In this document: positions 1 to 8,924 of the stretch, in pieces
Layout: each line of letters begins with the position of its first letter
Numbering within the stretch: position 1 is the first letter of the stretch
Origin: Comamonadaceae bacterium
GTDB taxonomy: Bacteria; Pseudomonadota; Gammaproteobacteria; Burkholderiales; Burkholderiaceae
NCBI GenBank assembly: GCA_947484245.1
Contig: CANKOT010000004.1
Span: forward strand, 1 to 62,887
Reading direction: 5' to 3'
DNA length: 62,887 nucleotides
Notes under the pieces: generated by a model
The model's database searches: none
Told to the model about the DNA's origin: nothing
What the model saw: only the letters and a program-made list of their open reading frames with translations
Made by a program: the position numbers and the translations under genes

Positions 1-501
1 CAAATTGGCATGGTGTTTCAAAAACCAACGCCCTTCCCCATGTCCATCTATGACAACATTGCTTTTGGTGTTCGTTTGTACGAAAACCTCAGCAAATCGG
101 ATATGGACGATCGCGTTGAGTCAGCCTTGTCCAAGGCTGCAATTTGGAACGAAGTGAAAGACAAACTGGGGCAAAGCGGTTTGTCCCTCTCCGGCGGACA
201 ACAGCAGCGCCTGTGCATTGCACGCACAGTAGCGGTCAAACCGAAGGTAATTCTGCTGGATGAACCCACCTCAGCGCTAGACCCCATCTCGACAGCCAAA
301 GTAGAAGAATTGGTGAGTGAGCTGAAAAAAGAATATACAGTGGCGATTGTCACTCACAATATGCAACAAGCCGCAAGGGTCTCAGACTTCACAGCTTACA
401 TGTACCTTGGCGAATTAATGGAATTTGGCGTGACTGAGCAAATTTTCTTGAAGCCCTCGCGTCAAGAGACCGAAGATTACATCACTGGCCGTTTCGGCTA
501 A
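1..501 (+). CDS. pstB: Phosphate ABC transporter ATP-binding protein PstB (5' truncated by window)
   Basis: The reading frame is open from base 1, so the gene begins upstream; 166 residues of the usual about 260 are present. Visible are the ABC signature LSGGQQQR, the Walker B segment [12 protein letters not shown] and the switch histidine in VTHNM; the Walker A loop lies outside the window. PstB drives high-affinity phosphate import with PstS, PstC and PstA at the inner membrane. It is followed after 13 bases by phoU, which has a clear AGGAG ribosome site, so both are very likely in the pst operon together with phoB and phoR. The phosphate specificity rests on the C-terminal sequence and on the phoU-phoB-phoR neighbours. 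Confidence 0.95.
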   Translation, partial: QIGMVFQKPTPFPMSIYDNIAFGVRLYENLSKSDMDDRVESALSKAAIWNEVKDKLGQSGLSLSGGQQQRLCIARTVAVKPKVILLDEPTSALDPISTAKVEELVSELKKEYTVAIVTHNMQQAARVSDFTAYMYLGELMEFGVTEQIFLKPSRQETEDYITGRFG

Positions 502-514
502 TCAGGAGCACAGC

Positions 515-1213
515 ATGGACAAACACATTTCAACTCAATTCGACAATGAACTTACGGGTGTTTCCACACGAGTCCTAGAATTAGGCGGACTGGTTGAGTC
601 ACAAACTCGTCATGCTGTTTATGCATTGGCACAGTTCAGCTTTGAGGTTGCGGAGCAAGTCATTGCATCTGAAAAACAAGTCAATCAGTTAGAAGTAGAG
701 ATTGATCGCGAATTGGCATCGATCATTGCCCGCCGTCAGCCGACAGCCCGCGATCTTCGCTTGCTGATGGCCATATCTAAAATAACGGGAAACCTTGAAC
801 GTGCAGGTGATGAAGCAGAGCGCATTGCGCGCATGGTCAAACAAATACTAGAAGCAGGCACACCGCGCAATTTACCTTCATCCGAATTGCGCATCGCAGC
901 AGATTTGGCTACCGGCTTATTGCGAAAAGCGCTTGATGCATTTGCCCGTCTGGATGTCAACATGGCCGTTACCATTTTGAAAGAAGACGATTTAATCGAT
1001 GCAGAGTTCAATGGCTTTGTTCGCAAATTAATCACTTACATGATGGAAGATCCACGCACCATCTCAGCGAGTTTAGATTTGCTTTTTGTTGCCAAAGCCA
1101 TTGAGCGAATTGGCGATCATGCCAAGAACATCGCTGAATTCGTCATTTACGTTGTCAAGGGCGCCGATGTTCGCCATACCGCCTTAACCGAGATTGAAAA
1201 AGCTGTGCAATGA
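515..1213 (+). CDS. phoU: Phosphate signalling regulator PhoU
   Basis: The 232-residue protein has the normal PhoU length and the two tandem PhoU helical repeats. Each repeat carries the family's acidic metal-binding segment: ERAGDEAERIA in the first half and ERIGDHAKNIAE in the second. PhoU links the Pst transporter to the sensor kinase PhoR and keeps the Pho regulon off when phosphate is plentiful; it acts at the cytoplasmic face of the membrane. The start follows AGGAG with 8 bases of spacing. Its stop overlaps the phoB start in an ATGA, indicating translational coupling. Confidence 0.96.
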   Translation: MDKHISTQFDNELTGVSTRVLELGGLVESQTRHAVYALAQFSFEVAEQVIASEKQVNQLEVEIDRELASIIARRQPTARDLRLLMAISKITGNLERAGDEAERIARMVKQILEAGTPRNLPSSELRIAADLATGLLRKALDAFARLDVNMAVTILKEDDLIDAEFNGFVRKLITYMMEDPRTISASLDLLFVAKAIERIGDHAKNIAEFVIYVVKGADVRHTALTEIEKAVQ

Positions 1214-1905
1214 AAACACTGCCACGCATTCTCATTGTTGAAGATGAGTCCTCAATTGCAGAACTGATTGCTGTCAATCTGCGGCACAACGGTTTCCAAC
1301 CCATTTGGGCCATCGACTCCGCAACGGCACAGCGCGAACTTGATGATGTTCTGCCAGATGTCATTTTGCTCGACTGGATGCTACCTGGAGAGAGCGGGCT
1401 CACTTTAGCAAGGCGCTGGAGAAGCGCTGCAAGAACCAAGACTGTGCCCATCTTGATGCTCACAGCAAGAGGCGATGAAGCCGATCGAGTTGCTGGGCTC
1501 GATGCTGGGGCAGACGATTACATTGTGAAGCCATTTTCGCCTCGTGAGTTGTTGGCTAGAATTCGCGCCGTTTTGCGTCGACGCGTGCCTGAATCATTTG
1601 TAGGCGTCGTCAAAATAGGTGAATTGCAACTTGATGCCGAAACTCACCGGGTTAGCTTCGCAGGCAAGCAAATTAAAGTGGGCCCCACCGAATTCAAGCT
1701 TTTGCACCACCTCATGCATCACCCCGAGCGAGTACACAGCCGCGGCGCCTTGCTTGACAAAGTTTGGGGCGACCACGTTTACATCGAAGAGCGCACCGTT
1801 GACGTTCACATCAAGCGCCTGCGTGAAGCTTTGGGAGAAGCCGCAGAAATGATAGAAACAGTCAGAGGTGCGGGTTACAGAATGACAAAGCAAGTTAATG
1901 TTTAA
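1210..1905 (+). CDS. phoB: Phosphate regulon response regulator PhoB
   Basis: The 231-residue protein is an OmpR/PhoB-class regulator. Its N-terminal receiver domain (about 1-125) has the acidic pair E11/D12, the phosphoacceptor D55 in LLDWMLPG and the conserved lysine in IVKPFSP. The C-terminal half is a winged-helix DNA-binding domain ending in VRGAGYRM. PhoB activates genes with Pho boxes when phosphorylated by PhoR. The start overlaps the phoU stop by 4 bases and phoR follows after 12 bases, so the three are one transcriptional unit. Several candidate PhoB binding sites are found elsewhere in this window. Confidence 0.96.
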   Translation: MKTLPRILIVEDESSIAELIAVNLRHNGFQPIWAIDSATAQRELDDVLPDVILLDWMLPGESGLTLARRWRSAARTKTVPILMLTARGDEADRVAGLDAGADDYIVKPFSPRELLARIRAVLRRRVPESFVGVVKIGELQLDAETHRVSFAGKQIKVGPTEFKLLHHLMHHPERVHSRGALLDKVWGDHVYIEERTVDVHIKRLREALGEAAEMIETVRGAGYRMTKQVNV

Positions 1906-1917
1906 GCCAGTAACTCA

Positions 1918-3267
1918 ATGTTCTATGTAGTTTTTGAGCTGCTGTTTTGGCTTGTTGTCGTTGCGCTCCCTGTTTGGATTTGGCTCGATGCATTCGCGGC
2001 GCTTTTGGCCGCGTCAATTTATCTGGTCCTGTACATTCTGATTCAAGATTGGAAATTCACACGTTTTCAAAAATGGCTTAATTCGGCATCTCTACAATTC
2101 AACCCAAATTGGAATGGTGCATGGCTAGATGTTGCAGCACGAATTCATCGTCAGCAACTTTTGGCTGACAACAGTGCAAAGCTCAATGAAAGACGCTTGC
2201 AGGATTTTCTGTTGGCCATACAAGCTTCTCCCAATGGCGTCATATTGCTAGACGGTGAGGCAAGGATTGACTGGTGCAACGACACGGCCGCTTCTCATTT
2301 GGGCTTAGATGTCAAAAAAGATCGCTTACAACACATCATTCATTTGGTTCGCGACCCTCTTTTCGCCCGATATTTTGCTCAGGACAACCACCCGAGTGAA
2401 GTGTTGATCGATGGCAGATCTACGTCAGTCTCAAACCTTCGCAAGCTCTCAGTTCAGTTGCACAAATACGGTGACGGTCGTTTGCTATTGCTGTCGCGCG
2501 ATGTCACCGAAGTGGTTAAAGCAGATGCGATGAGAAGAGATTTTGTCGCCAATGTTTCGCACGAAATTCGAACACCACTCACTGTTTTAGGTGGTTTTGT
2601 TGAGACCTTGCAATCTGTGCCACTTGACGCACAGGAAATGCAAAAATACCTTCAACTGATGTCAATTCAAGCAGAGCGGATGCAATCCTTGGTTGCAGAT
2701 TTACTCACCTTGTCTCAGCTTGAGGTCACCCAATCACCCAATGGCCAAGATTACATCAATCTCCCTGATTTGGTTGTTCAAGTCATGTCTGAAGCCAATG
2801 CCTTAACCTCATTGCTTGCAGACCAACTAAGTGGACAAAAACACGCGCTGGTTTTTGACCAAGTACCTCCTCTCAGAGTAATGGGCTCCCAAAAAGAACT
2901 GTTCAGTGCACTGTCCAATTTAGTCAGCAATGCAATTAGATACACACCACTGGGTGGGTTGGTGCATTTAACTTTTTCACAAACAGATGATCAGCTGACT
3001 ATTTCCGTTAAAGATACAGGTCCTGGCATTGCTTCTGAGCACTTGCCACGCTTAACTGAGCGTTTTTATCGAATTGATCAGAGCCGGTCGCGAGAAACAG
3101 GCGGCACAGGCCTTGGTTTGGCCATCACAAAACACGTCATGCAACGCCATGGGGGTGAACTTCAAATTCAAAGCGAACTAGGCAAGGGTTCTAGCTTTAA
3201 CTTAATTTTCCCAGCAAGTCGAATCTCCAATCAGATTGCTACGCCCGATCTGCAAACACATACTTAG
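1918..3267 (+). CDS. phoR: Phosphate regulon sensor histidine kinase PhoR
   Basis: The 449-residue protein begins with two hydrophobic segments (about 1-43), then a PAS-like region (about 95-200), a HisKA domain with phosphoacceptor H215 in NVSHEIRTPL, and a HATPase domain with N box (NLVSNAIRY), G1 box (DTGPGIA) and G2 box (GGTGLGLAI). This is the classical PhoR layout without a large periplasmic sensor, consistent with sensing through PstSCAB-PhoU. It is the last gene of the pst/pho unit; a hairpin with flanking A and T runs lies about 95 bases after its stop. Confidence 0.95.
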   Translation: MFYVVFELLFWLVVVALPVWIWLDAFAALLAASIYLVLYILIQDWKFTRFQKWLNSASLQFNPNWNGAWLDVAARIHRQQLLADNSAKLNERRLQDFLLAIQASPNGVILLDGEARIDWCNDTAASHLGLDVKKDRLQHIIHLVRDPLFARYFAQDNHPSEVLIDGRSTSVSNLRKLSVQLHKYGDGRLLLLSRDVTEVVKADAMRRDFVANVSHEIRTPLTVLGGFVETLQSVPLDAQEMQKYLQLMSIQAERMQSLVADLLTLSQLEVTQSPNGQDYINLPDLVVQVMSEANALTSLLADQLSGQKHALVFDQVPPLRVMGSQKELFSALSNLVSNAIRYTPLGGLVHLTFSQTDDQLTISVKDTGPGIASEHLPRLTERFYRIDQSRSRETGGTGLGLAITKHVMQRHGGELQIQSELGKGSSFNLIFPASRISNQIATPDLQTHT

Positions 3268-3359
3268 TTGCTCACTCGAACATTTGCACGACAGGCCTAG
3301 AACCATCTATCCTGCGTCTATCACATTTAAATTTTTTGAAACCTCTAAAATAACAGAAA

Positions 3360-3383
3360 AAAAGTCACAAAATAGTGACTTTT
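3360..3383 (+). terminator. Candidate hairpin terminator after phoR
   Basis: A 9-base-pair stem (AAAAGTCAC pairing with GTGACTTTT) encloses a 6-base loop. It is preceded by a run of A and ends in T4 followed by GAC. The stem is AT-rich, so it would be a weak intrinsic terminator; it could also be an operator-like inverted repeat in front of ppx. It lies in the 144-base gap between phoR and ppx, in which no other feature was recognised. Confidence 0.4.
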
Positions 3384-3411
3384 GACGATCAGTACTTACG
3401 CAAGCAATTAG

Positions 3412-4929
3412 ATGCAAAACGGACAATTATTAGCAGCCATCGATTTGGGATCAAACAGTTTCCGACTAGAAATTGGGGTGTTAGAGAACGATCACATCAG
3501 GCGAGTTGAATACCTCAAAGAAACCGTTCGCCAAGGCAATGGCTTAGATTCAGACAGAATGCTGTCAAAAGAAGCCATGCAAAGAGGCTGGGAATGCTTG
3601 GCTAGATTTTCCGAAAGGCTGTCGGGCTTCGGGCCCAGTTTTGTTCGAGCTGTTGCAACTCAAACAATGCGCGAAGCCAAAAACAGGGATGAATTTATAA
3701 GTCATGCCGAGAAAATTCTAGGCTTTCCAATCGAAGTCATTTCAGGGCGGGAAGAAGCACGTTTGATTTATTCTGGCGTCGTTAATTTGTTGCCTCAATC
3801 AGATGAAAAAAGACTTGTCATTGATATTGGTGGAAGATCGACAGAGATCATTCTAGGCAAGGGCTATAAGCCGCAGACGATGGAGTCATACCGTGTAGGC
3901 AGCGTCAAATGGTCCATGAAATACTTTGCAGATGGCCAATTTTCGTCTTCGGCTTTTGAATGGGCGGAAGTCGCGGCCAAAGCGGTGCTCGATGAAGCGT
4001 TGTCGCTCTACCCTAAAAACTCATGGGACATTGCCTATGGCTCATCTGGCACCATCGGTGCAGTTGCAGATGTTCTGCAAGCAGCAGGATGGCCAGACGA
4101 AGTCATTACCCGTGAAGGCCTTGACTGGCTGAAAGAGAAGCTCATCAAAGCAGAACGCATCGAAATGCTGCGATTAGAGGGCGTCAAGGAAGACCGAAAG
4201 CCGGTCATTGGTGGTGGTTTAGCGGTTTTATGCGCACTCTTTGACCTCATGCAAATCAACACCATGCATGCTGCCCAGGGGGCTTTGCGTCATGGGGTTT
4301 TGTACGACCTGCTTCAGCGGGAAGAAAATACAGACCTCAGAAGTGCCATGGTGCTAGCCTTGGGAAATAGATTTGCAGTGGATCTAGCCCAAGCAGACCG
4401 TGTTGAAAGAACAGCCCTGGAATTGTTCAAGGACATCATAGACAAATCAAGTTTCCAAGCCGGACAAGCCAAGCGACTCGAAAAGAAACTCGGCTGGGCT
4501 GCTCACTTGCTAGAAATAGGTACCCGCATCTCTCACAGTGACTTCCACAAGCATGGTGCCTATATTCTGGACAACGCGGATTTGCCAGGATTTTCCATGC
4601 CTGAGTTGCATCGCTTGAGCCAACTCATTTTGGGCCACCGCGGTAAACTCAAAAAACTAGAGATTGAACTGAAGAATCCTGAATTCATGACTCAGCTTAT
4701 CAGCTTGCGACTTGCGGCCATCTTGTGCCATGCCAGAAGAGAGCCCGACCTCAAAGGTGTTAGCTTCAAACCCATGGAAGGCAATAAAACAGGCTTTGTC
4801 ATTGAGTGCAAAAAATCATGGATTCAGCAATGGCCACAATCGGTGCATTTACTCCGAGAGGAATGCATTGCATGGCAAAAATCCAGCTGGCAATTGGAGT
4901 TTCTTGAAAACAATGGGAAAACGATATAA
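3412..4929 (+). CDS. ppx: Exopolyphosphatase, Ppx/GppA family
   Basis: The 505-residue protein starts with the ASKHA-type phosphate loop AAIDLGSNSFRLEIG and has the second phosphate motif VIDIGGRSTEI. The N-terminal two thirds are the Ppx/GppA ATPase-fold domain and the C-terminal third (about 310-505) is the helical HD-like domain with HRGKLKK. It removes terminal phosphate from polyphosphate chains in the cytoplasm. A role as guanosine pentaphosphatase (GppA) cannot be excluded by sequence alone, but the phoR and ppk neighbours favour Ppx. The ATG start has no strong ribosome site. Confidence 0.9.
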   Translation: MQNGQLLAAIDLGSNSFRLEIGVLENDHIRRVEYLKETVRQGNGLDSDRMLSKEAMQRGWECLARFSERLSGFGPSFVRAVATQTMREAKNRDEFISHAEKILGFPIEVISGREEARLIYSGVVNLLPQSDEKRLVIDIGGRSTEIILGKGYKPQTMESYRVGSVKWSMKYFADGQFSSSAFEWAEVAAKAVLDEALSLYPKNSWDIAYGSSGTIGAVADVLQAAGWPDEVITREGLDWLKEKLIKAERIEMLRLEGVKEDRKPVIGGGLAVLCALFDLMQINTMHAAQGALRHGVLYDLLQREENTDLRSAMVLALGNRFAVDLAQADRVERTALELFKDIIDKSSFQAGQAKRLEKKLGWAAHLLEIGTRISHSDFHKHGAYILDNADLPGFSMPELHRLSQLILGHRGKLKKLEIELKNPEFMTQLISLRLAAILCHARREPDLKGVSFKPMEGNKTGFVIECKKSWIQQWPQSVHLLREECIAWQKSSWQLEFLENNGKTI

Positions 4930-4964
4930 ACTATTTGCATGTTTAACTCACATCCATTTTGACC

Positions 4965-5489
4965 ATGTCAACTGAAACTTCAACTGTTGCTGCACCCACC
5001 CACAATGCCGTTGCCAGCAAGGCCCTAGCGCCCGCCCCTTCCAAAGTGCCTGCTGCACCCGCTAAAAAACCAGTTCGCAAAGCTGCCAAAAAGATCAGCC
5101 CAGCCAAACGTGTTGCTAAAAAGCCTGCTGCTAAAAAGCCAGTTCAAAAAGCAGTGCCCCAAAAAGCACCCCAGAGTGCAGCCAAGAGTACGGCCAAGCC
5201 TGCACCAAAGCCTACCCCCAAACCAAGGGCCAAGCCTGCGCAGCAAACCTCACCTGATCTCAAATTGAAAAAACCCAAATTGGTGCGCGACAGCTTTACC
5301 TTCCCCAAAGATGAGTATCAAGCCATTGCGGGCTTGAAACAAAAGGCTTTAGGGCTCAAGCACAGCGCCAAGAAGAGTGAAATTTTGCGGGCAGGCCTGA
5401 TGCTCTTGAATGGTTTGACCGACAAAGCCTTTTTGGCCGCGCTGACCAAGGTGCCTGCGTTGAAAACAGGCAGACCCGCCAAGTCTTAA
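4965..5489 (+). CDS. Lys/Ala/Pro-rich histone H1-like protein with C-terminal DNA-binding-like domain
   Basis: The protein has 174 residues. Residues about 20-100 are a low-complexity tract built of KKPA/AKPA-type repeats, resembling histone H1 tails and AlgP. The last 70 residues are ordered, with VRDSFTFPKDEY and KKSEILRAGL, which look like a ribbon-helix-helix-type or related small DNA-binding domain. I chose the ATG at 4965 rather than the in-frame TTG six bases upstream. Such proteins are common between ppx and ppk in Burkholderiales, but their function is not established; binding to DNA or to polyphosphate is an inference. It ends directly against the convergent sixA. Confidence 0.75.
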   Translation: MSTETSTVAAPTHNAVASKALAPAPSKVPAAPAKKPVRKAAKKISPAKRVAKKPAAKKPVQKAVPQKAPQSAAKSTAKPAPKPTPKPRAKPAQQTSPDLKLKKPKLVRDSFTFPKDEYQAIAGLKQKALGLKHSAKKSEILRAGLMLLNGLTDKAFLAALTKVPALKTGRPAKS

Positions 5490-5951
5490 TCAAAGCAGTT
5501 CGGGTGTTTGAACGCTCACAACCACAGTTTGCGTCGTCCCTTCTCTCACCCGACTCCTCAGCCACCACACTGAGCCTTTGCGCACCGAGCAATCTCCATC
5601 GGGAAGGCCCAGCAGGTAGGCTATGGCTTGGCCTAAAACGGGTTGATGTCCCGCTATCAAAACAGACATTTTTGATTCTGGCCATCCAGCAGTCAGCAAT
5701 AAATCATCCAGACTCCCATCGGGCAACAGCTCCGATTTGTATTTCACTTTTCGGCCCAAGTGTTTGACTGTTTGCTCGCATCGCACGGCAGGACTGGACA
5801 TCACGCGCACACCTTCAGGCAGTTGACGGTCAAGCCACTGACTCATTCGCAGAGCTTGCTTCTCGCCCTTGGGCGTCAAAGTTCGCGACAAATCATCTTG
5901 CCCTTCTAAAGCTTCAAATGCTTCAGCGTGACGCCAGAAGATGAGGTCCAT
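5490..5951 (-). CDS. sixA: Phosphohistidine phosphatase, SixA/histidine phosphatase family
   Basis: The 153-residue protein begins MDLIFWRHAEA with the RHG/RHA catalytic histidine motif and has the second conserved histidine in LIAGHQPVLG, as well as the arginine-containing SSPAVRCEQT segment. SixA-type enzymes dephosphorylate phosphohistidine proteins in the cytoplasm. An in-frame ATG at 5993 would add 14 residues overlapping the ppk end; I prefer 5951 because family members begin just before the RHA motif. It is downstream of ppk in the same direction and probably co-transcribed with it. Confidence 0.85.
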   Translation of the reverse strand: MDLIFWRHAEAFEALEGQDDLSRTLTPKGEKQALRMSQWLDRQLPEGVRVMSSPAVRCEQTVKHLGRKVKYKSELLPDGSLDDLLLTAGWPESKMSVLIAGHQPVLGQAIAYLLGLPDGDCSVRKGSVWWLRSRVREGTTQTVVVSVQTPELL

Positions 5952-5976
5952 GATATTGATCGTTGAAAGTTTGCCA

Positions 5977-8070
5977 CTATCGCGATTTGACATTGCTTGG
6001 CGAGTACTTCTTCATCAGCAATGCCTGTGCACTTTGCGTTTTATGGCCTTTTTTATCAACTCGCACATAACTGCCGCTTGACTCCAAAGTCCAGGCATTG
6101 CGTGTGTCATGCAAATAGGCCAATAGACATTCGTCCACAATTCTTTGTCGCAGAGCCAAATCCAAAACAGGCCACGCAAGCTCAATGCGGCGCGTCATAT
6201 TGCGGGACATCCAGTCTGCACTTGCCAGATAAATGTCTTGAACGTCTCCCGCTTCAAAGAAAAATACACGCGAATGCTCTAAAAATCGGCCAATGATAGA
6301 ACGAACTCGAATGTTGTCAGTCTTACCAGGTAGGCCGGCAGGCAACATGCATGCACCTCTCACAATCAGATCGATCTGAGCACCTTTTTGTCCCGCCATA
6401 ATCAGAGCATGAATGAGCAAAGGATCGGTGAGAGAGTTCATCTTTGCCACAATTCGAGCCGGCAATCCCTTTTCAGCAGCAGCCCCTACGGAGGCAATTT
6501 TTCCGATCATTTGCTTCTGCAACAAAAATGGTGCTGGCCACATTTTTTTCATGCGACCCAATCTGCTGGGACTGGCCAAATGCACAAACATAGCATCCAT
6601 GTCTGCAGTCAAGCTGGCATCACATGTGAGGTAGCTCAAATCGGTGTAAAGCTTGGCGGTTCTGGGGTTGTAGTTGCCCGTAGACAAATGTCCGTAACGC
6701 TTGAGGACGCGCCCCTCGCGCCGGGTCACCAGCAACATTTTGGCATGCGTTTTCAAGCCAACCACACCGTAGACAACCTGTGCACCCACAGACTCCAACT
6801 GCTCAGCCCAATTGATGTTAGCCTCTTCATCAAAGCGCGCCTTCAGCTCCACCACAGCTGTCACTTCTTTACCGCGCCTCACAGCCTCTCTAAGCAAATT
6901 CATCATGGCAGGATCGCTGCCAGTTCGGTAAATCGTTTGCTTAATGGCCAACACATTGGGATCATCTACGGCTTCTTTTAAAAAAGCCAAGACGCCATCA
7001 AAGCTTTCAAAAGGTTGATGGATCAATACATCACCTTGCCGCATGCGTGCAAAAATGGAGGCGCCTTGCGTCAACTGCTGAGGAAAACTCGACTGATAGG
7101 CTGGGAACAGCAAAGCCGGATCAGATACTAGATCAATCAATTGAGTCAGTCGCACCAAATTCACTGGGCCAGCCGCCCTGAAAAGGGCCGTTTCTGGTAA
7201 AGCAAATTGCTTCAGCAAGAAATTTGACAAGTGTTCCGAGCAGCTGTCTGAGACCTCTAAGCGCAATGCCTCACCATATTGTCTGTGCTGCAAACCCTTG
7301 CGAAGTGCAGTGCGTAGATTTTCAACGTCCTCTTCATCAACCGACAAGTCAGAATTGCGTGTGACTCTGAACTGCGAAAATTGCCCTACTTCGCGGCCTG
7401 GAAATAAATCACTCAGGTGCGCGCGAATGACACTCGACAACAAGACAAAAGACTTGTCGCCCCCCGCCACTTTAGCGGGCAATGGAATGACCCGCGGAAG
7501 TACACGCGGGACTTTGACAATCGCAATGTCATTAGAGCGACCAAATGCATCTTTGCCAGACAATTGAACAATGAAGTTCAAAGATTTGTTAGCAACTTGC
7601 GGAAAAGGATGTGCAGGATCTAATCCAACTGGAACCAGCAGCGGCTTCACTTCACGCCGAAAAAATTCTTGAACCCACTTCTTTTGAGCTTGATTGCGCT
7701 GGGCATGAGACAGAATCTTGATCTTTTCTTTTTCCAACCTCGGCAACAAAACATCGTTGTACAACTTGTATTGCTCGTTCACCAAAGATCTGGCGGTCTC
7801 GTAGACTTTCTCGAATGTCTCCGTGTTGTAGCTGCCTTTTGTGTCTTGATTTCTGTAGGCGGACATGTGCAAGTCAGCACGTACTTCAAAAAACTCATCT
7901 AAATTGGAAGATACGATGCATAAATACCTCAGTCTTTCTAGCACCGGCACTTCGGGTCTTTTGGCCCAATCAAGAACCCGTTCATTGAAAGCCAATAGAC
8001 TGCCGTCGCGATCGAGCAGTTTGATATCGGAGCTTATTTGGGAAGGGTGTGTTTGGCTAGAAGAATTCAC
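5977..8070 (-). CDS. ppk: Polyphosphate kinase 1
   Basis: The 697-residue protein has the usual Ppk1 length. It shows the N-terminal helical domain (LLDRDGSLLAFNERVLDWA), the two phospholipase D-like catalytic domains, the autophosphorylated histidine segment VGLKTHAKMLLV and the second catalytic histidine in FLEHSRVFFF. Ppk1 reversibly transfers the gamma phosphate of ATP to polyphosphate at the membrane. It faces ppx on the other side of the histone-like gene, so making and degrading polyphosphate are encoded together. A Pho-box-like element lies 73 bases upstream of the start. Confidence 0.96.
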   Translation of the reverse strand: MNSSSQTHPSQISSDIKLLDRDGSLLAFNERVLDWAKRPEVPVLERLRYLCIVSSNLDEFFEVRADLHMSAYRNQDTKGSYNTETFEKVYETARSLVNEQYKLYNDVLLPRLEKEKIKILSHAQRNQAQKKWVQEFFRREVKPLLVPVGLDPAHPFPQVANKSLNFIVQLSGKDAFGRSNDIAIVKVPRVLPRVIPLPAKVAGGDKSFVLLSSVIRAHLSDLFPGREVGQFSQFRVTRNSDLSVDEEDVENLRTALRKGLQHRQYGEALRLEVSDSCSEHLSNFLLKQFALPETALFRAAGPVNLVRLTQLIDLVSDPALLFPAYQSSFPQQLTQGASIFARMRQGDVLIHQPFESFDGVLAFLKEAVDDPNVLAIKQTIYRTGSDPAMMNLLREAVRRGKEVTAVVELKARFDEEANINWAEQLESVGAQVVYGVVGLKTHAKMLLVTRREGRVLKRYGHLSTGNYNPRTAKLYTDLSYLTCDASLTADMDAMFVHLASPSRLGRMKKMWPAPFLLQKQMIGKIASVGAAAEKGLPARIVAKMNSLTDPLLIHALIMAGQKGAQIDLIVRGACMLPAGLPGKTDNIRVRSIIGRFLEHSRVFFFEAGDVQDIYLASADWMSRNMTRRIELAWPVLDLALRQRIVDECLLAYLHDTRNAWTLESSGSYVRVDKKGHKTQSAQALLMKKYSPSNVKSR

Positions 8071-8142
8071 TTGTAAGTATCCATCTGAAAAATAGGTCTC
8101 AAACAGAGATCAAGACTGAAACGCTCATTCTTCTCCCACATC

Positions 8143-8160
8143 ATGTCATATTTGTGACAA
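8143..8160 (-). promoter_or_regulatory. Candidate PhoB box upstream of ppk
   Basis: Read on the minus strand the element is TTGTCACAAATATGACAT: two heptamers 11 bases apart, each matching CTGTCAT at 5 of 7 positions, with the AAAT spacer of the classical box. A -10-like AAGAAT (4/6) lies exactly 10 bases downstream. This is the geometry of class II PhoB-activated promoters. The rest of the 119-base gap between ppk and the PAP2 gene shows nothing else. Confidence 0.5.
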
Positions 8161-8189
8161 ATTGATGATAGTTAGCCCATATTGGTGTA

Positions 8190-8924
8190 TCACAAAACAG
8201 ATTTGTTCATCCGCACAACTGAAACAGTCGCATTTTGCAGCTGCCAAGCCCTAAACCGGATCCAGATGAAACGCACAAACAGATGGACAGTCCAAATTGC
8301 AACCAAGGAAAAGACAACATCACTCAAAAAATGTCCTCCTTGCATCACACGAACCAAACCAATCGATCCGCCAGCACTTAGTCCCACTAAAAGCCAAAAC
8401 TGGCGACGCCTTCGAATACCAAACACACCCACCGACATCAAAGCAAAACCAATGGCTGCGTGCCCACTGACGAAGGAACAATTTGTTTGACAAAACTGGC
8501 TCGGCACGAAGACAGGCACATACGCGGTGCTACCTGCAAAATTTTGTACATCTCGCGGCCGCGGACGACCCATGCCGTCTTTCAAGAACACGTGAACCAC
8601 CAAACCAATGCCCAATATCACAATTGCAAATACGGCAACAGCTCTGCGCCAATGCCGTCTTGAAATCATTGCAGGCTTGAAGATCGCTAGCAGCGTCACA
8701 CTTATGGCGATTAAGAAAAACAAACGTCCAAGCCATGGTGTTCCGCGGTAAAAAACATTAACAATCCACCAATCATTGGCTGGAAAATAACCATGATCTG
8801 CATAGAACAAATTTGAAAATTCCAGATCGGCTTGAGGGAAAAAACTGAAAACAATACCGGCAAATGCAAACAACACAAAACATCCGGGTGCGCAATGCCA
8901 ATTTCTAAGGATTGAATTTTTCAT
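8190..8924 (-). CDS. PAP2-family membrane phosphatase (LpxE/LpxF-like)
   Basis: The 244-residue protein has about six membrane segments and the acid phosphatase signature: KDGMGRPRP, then SFVSGHAA, then VRVMQGGHFLSD. PAP2 enzymes of this type dephosphorylate lipids such as lipid A, phosphatidylglycerol phosphate or undecaprenyl pyrophosphate at the periplasmic face of the inner membrane. The substrate is not decided by sequence; lipid A is plausible because an ArnT-like gene overlaps its start by 4 bases. It is the last gene of a leftward run of five genes. Confidence 0.85.
   Translation of the reverse strand: MKNSILRNWHCAPGCFVLFAFAGIVFSFFPQADLEFSNLFYADHGYFPANDWWIVNVFYRGTPWLGRLFFLIAISVTLLAIFKPAMISRRHWRRAVAVFAIVILGIGLVVHVFLKDGMGRPRPRDVQNFAGSTAYVPVFVPSQFCQTNCSFVSGHAAIGFALMSVGVFGIRRRRQFWLLVGLSAGGSIGLVRVMQGGHFLSDVVFSLVAIWTVHLFVRFIWIRFRAWQLQNATVSVVRMNKSVL

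Noticed and set aside
5952..5993. Longer sixA start at 5993
   Set aside because: It adds 14 residues before the family's normal beginning; kept only as an alternative.
6388..6981. Open frame of 197 codons antisense to ppk
   Set aside because: ppk is unmistakable there; the antisense frame has no recognisable motif and a shadow-like composition.
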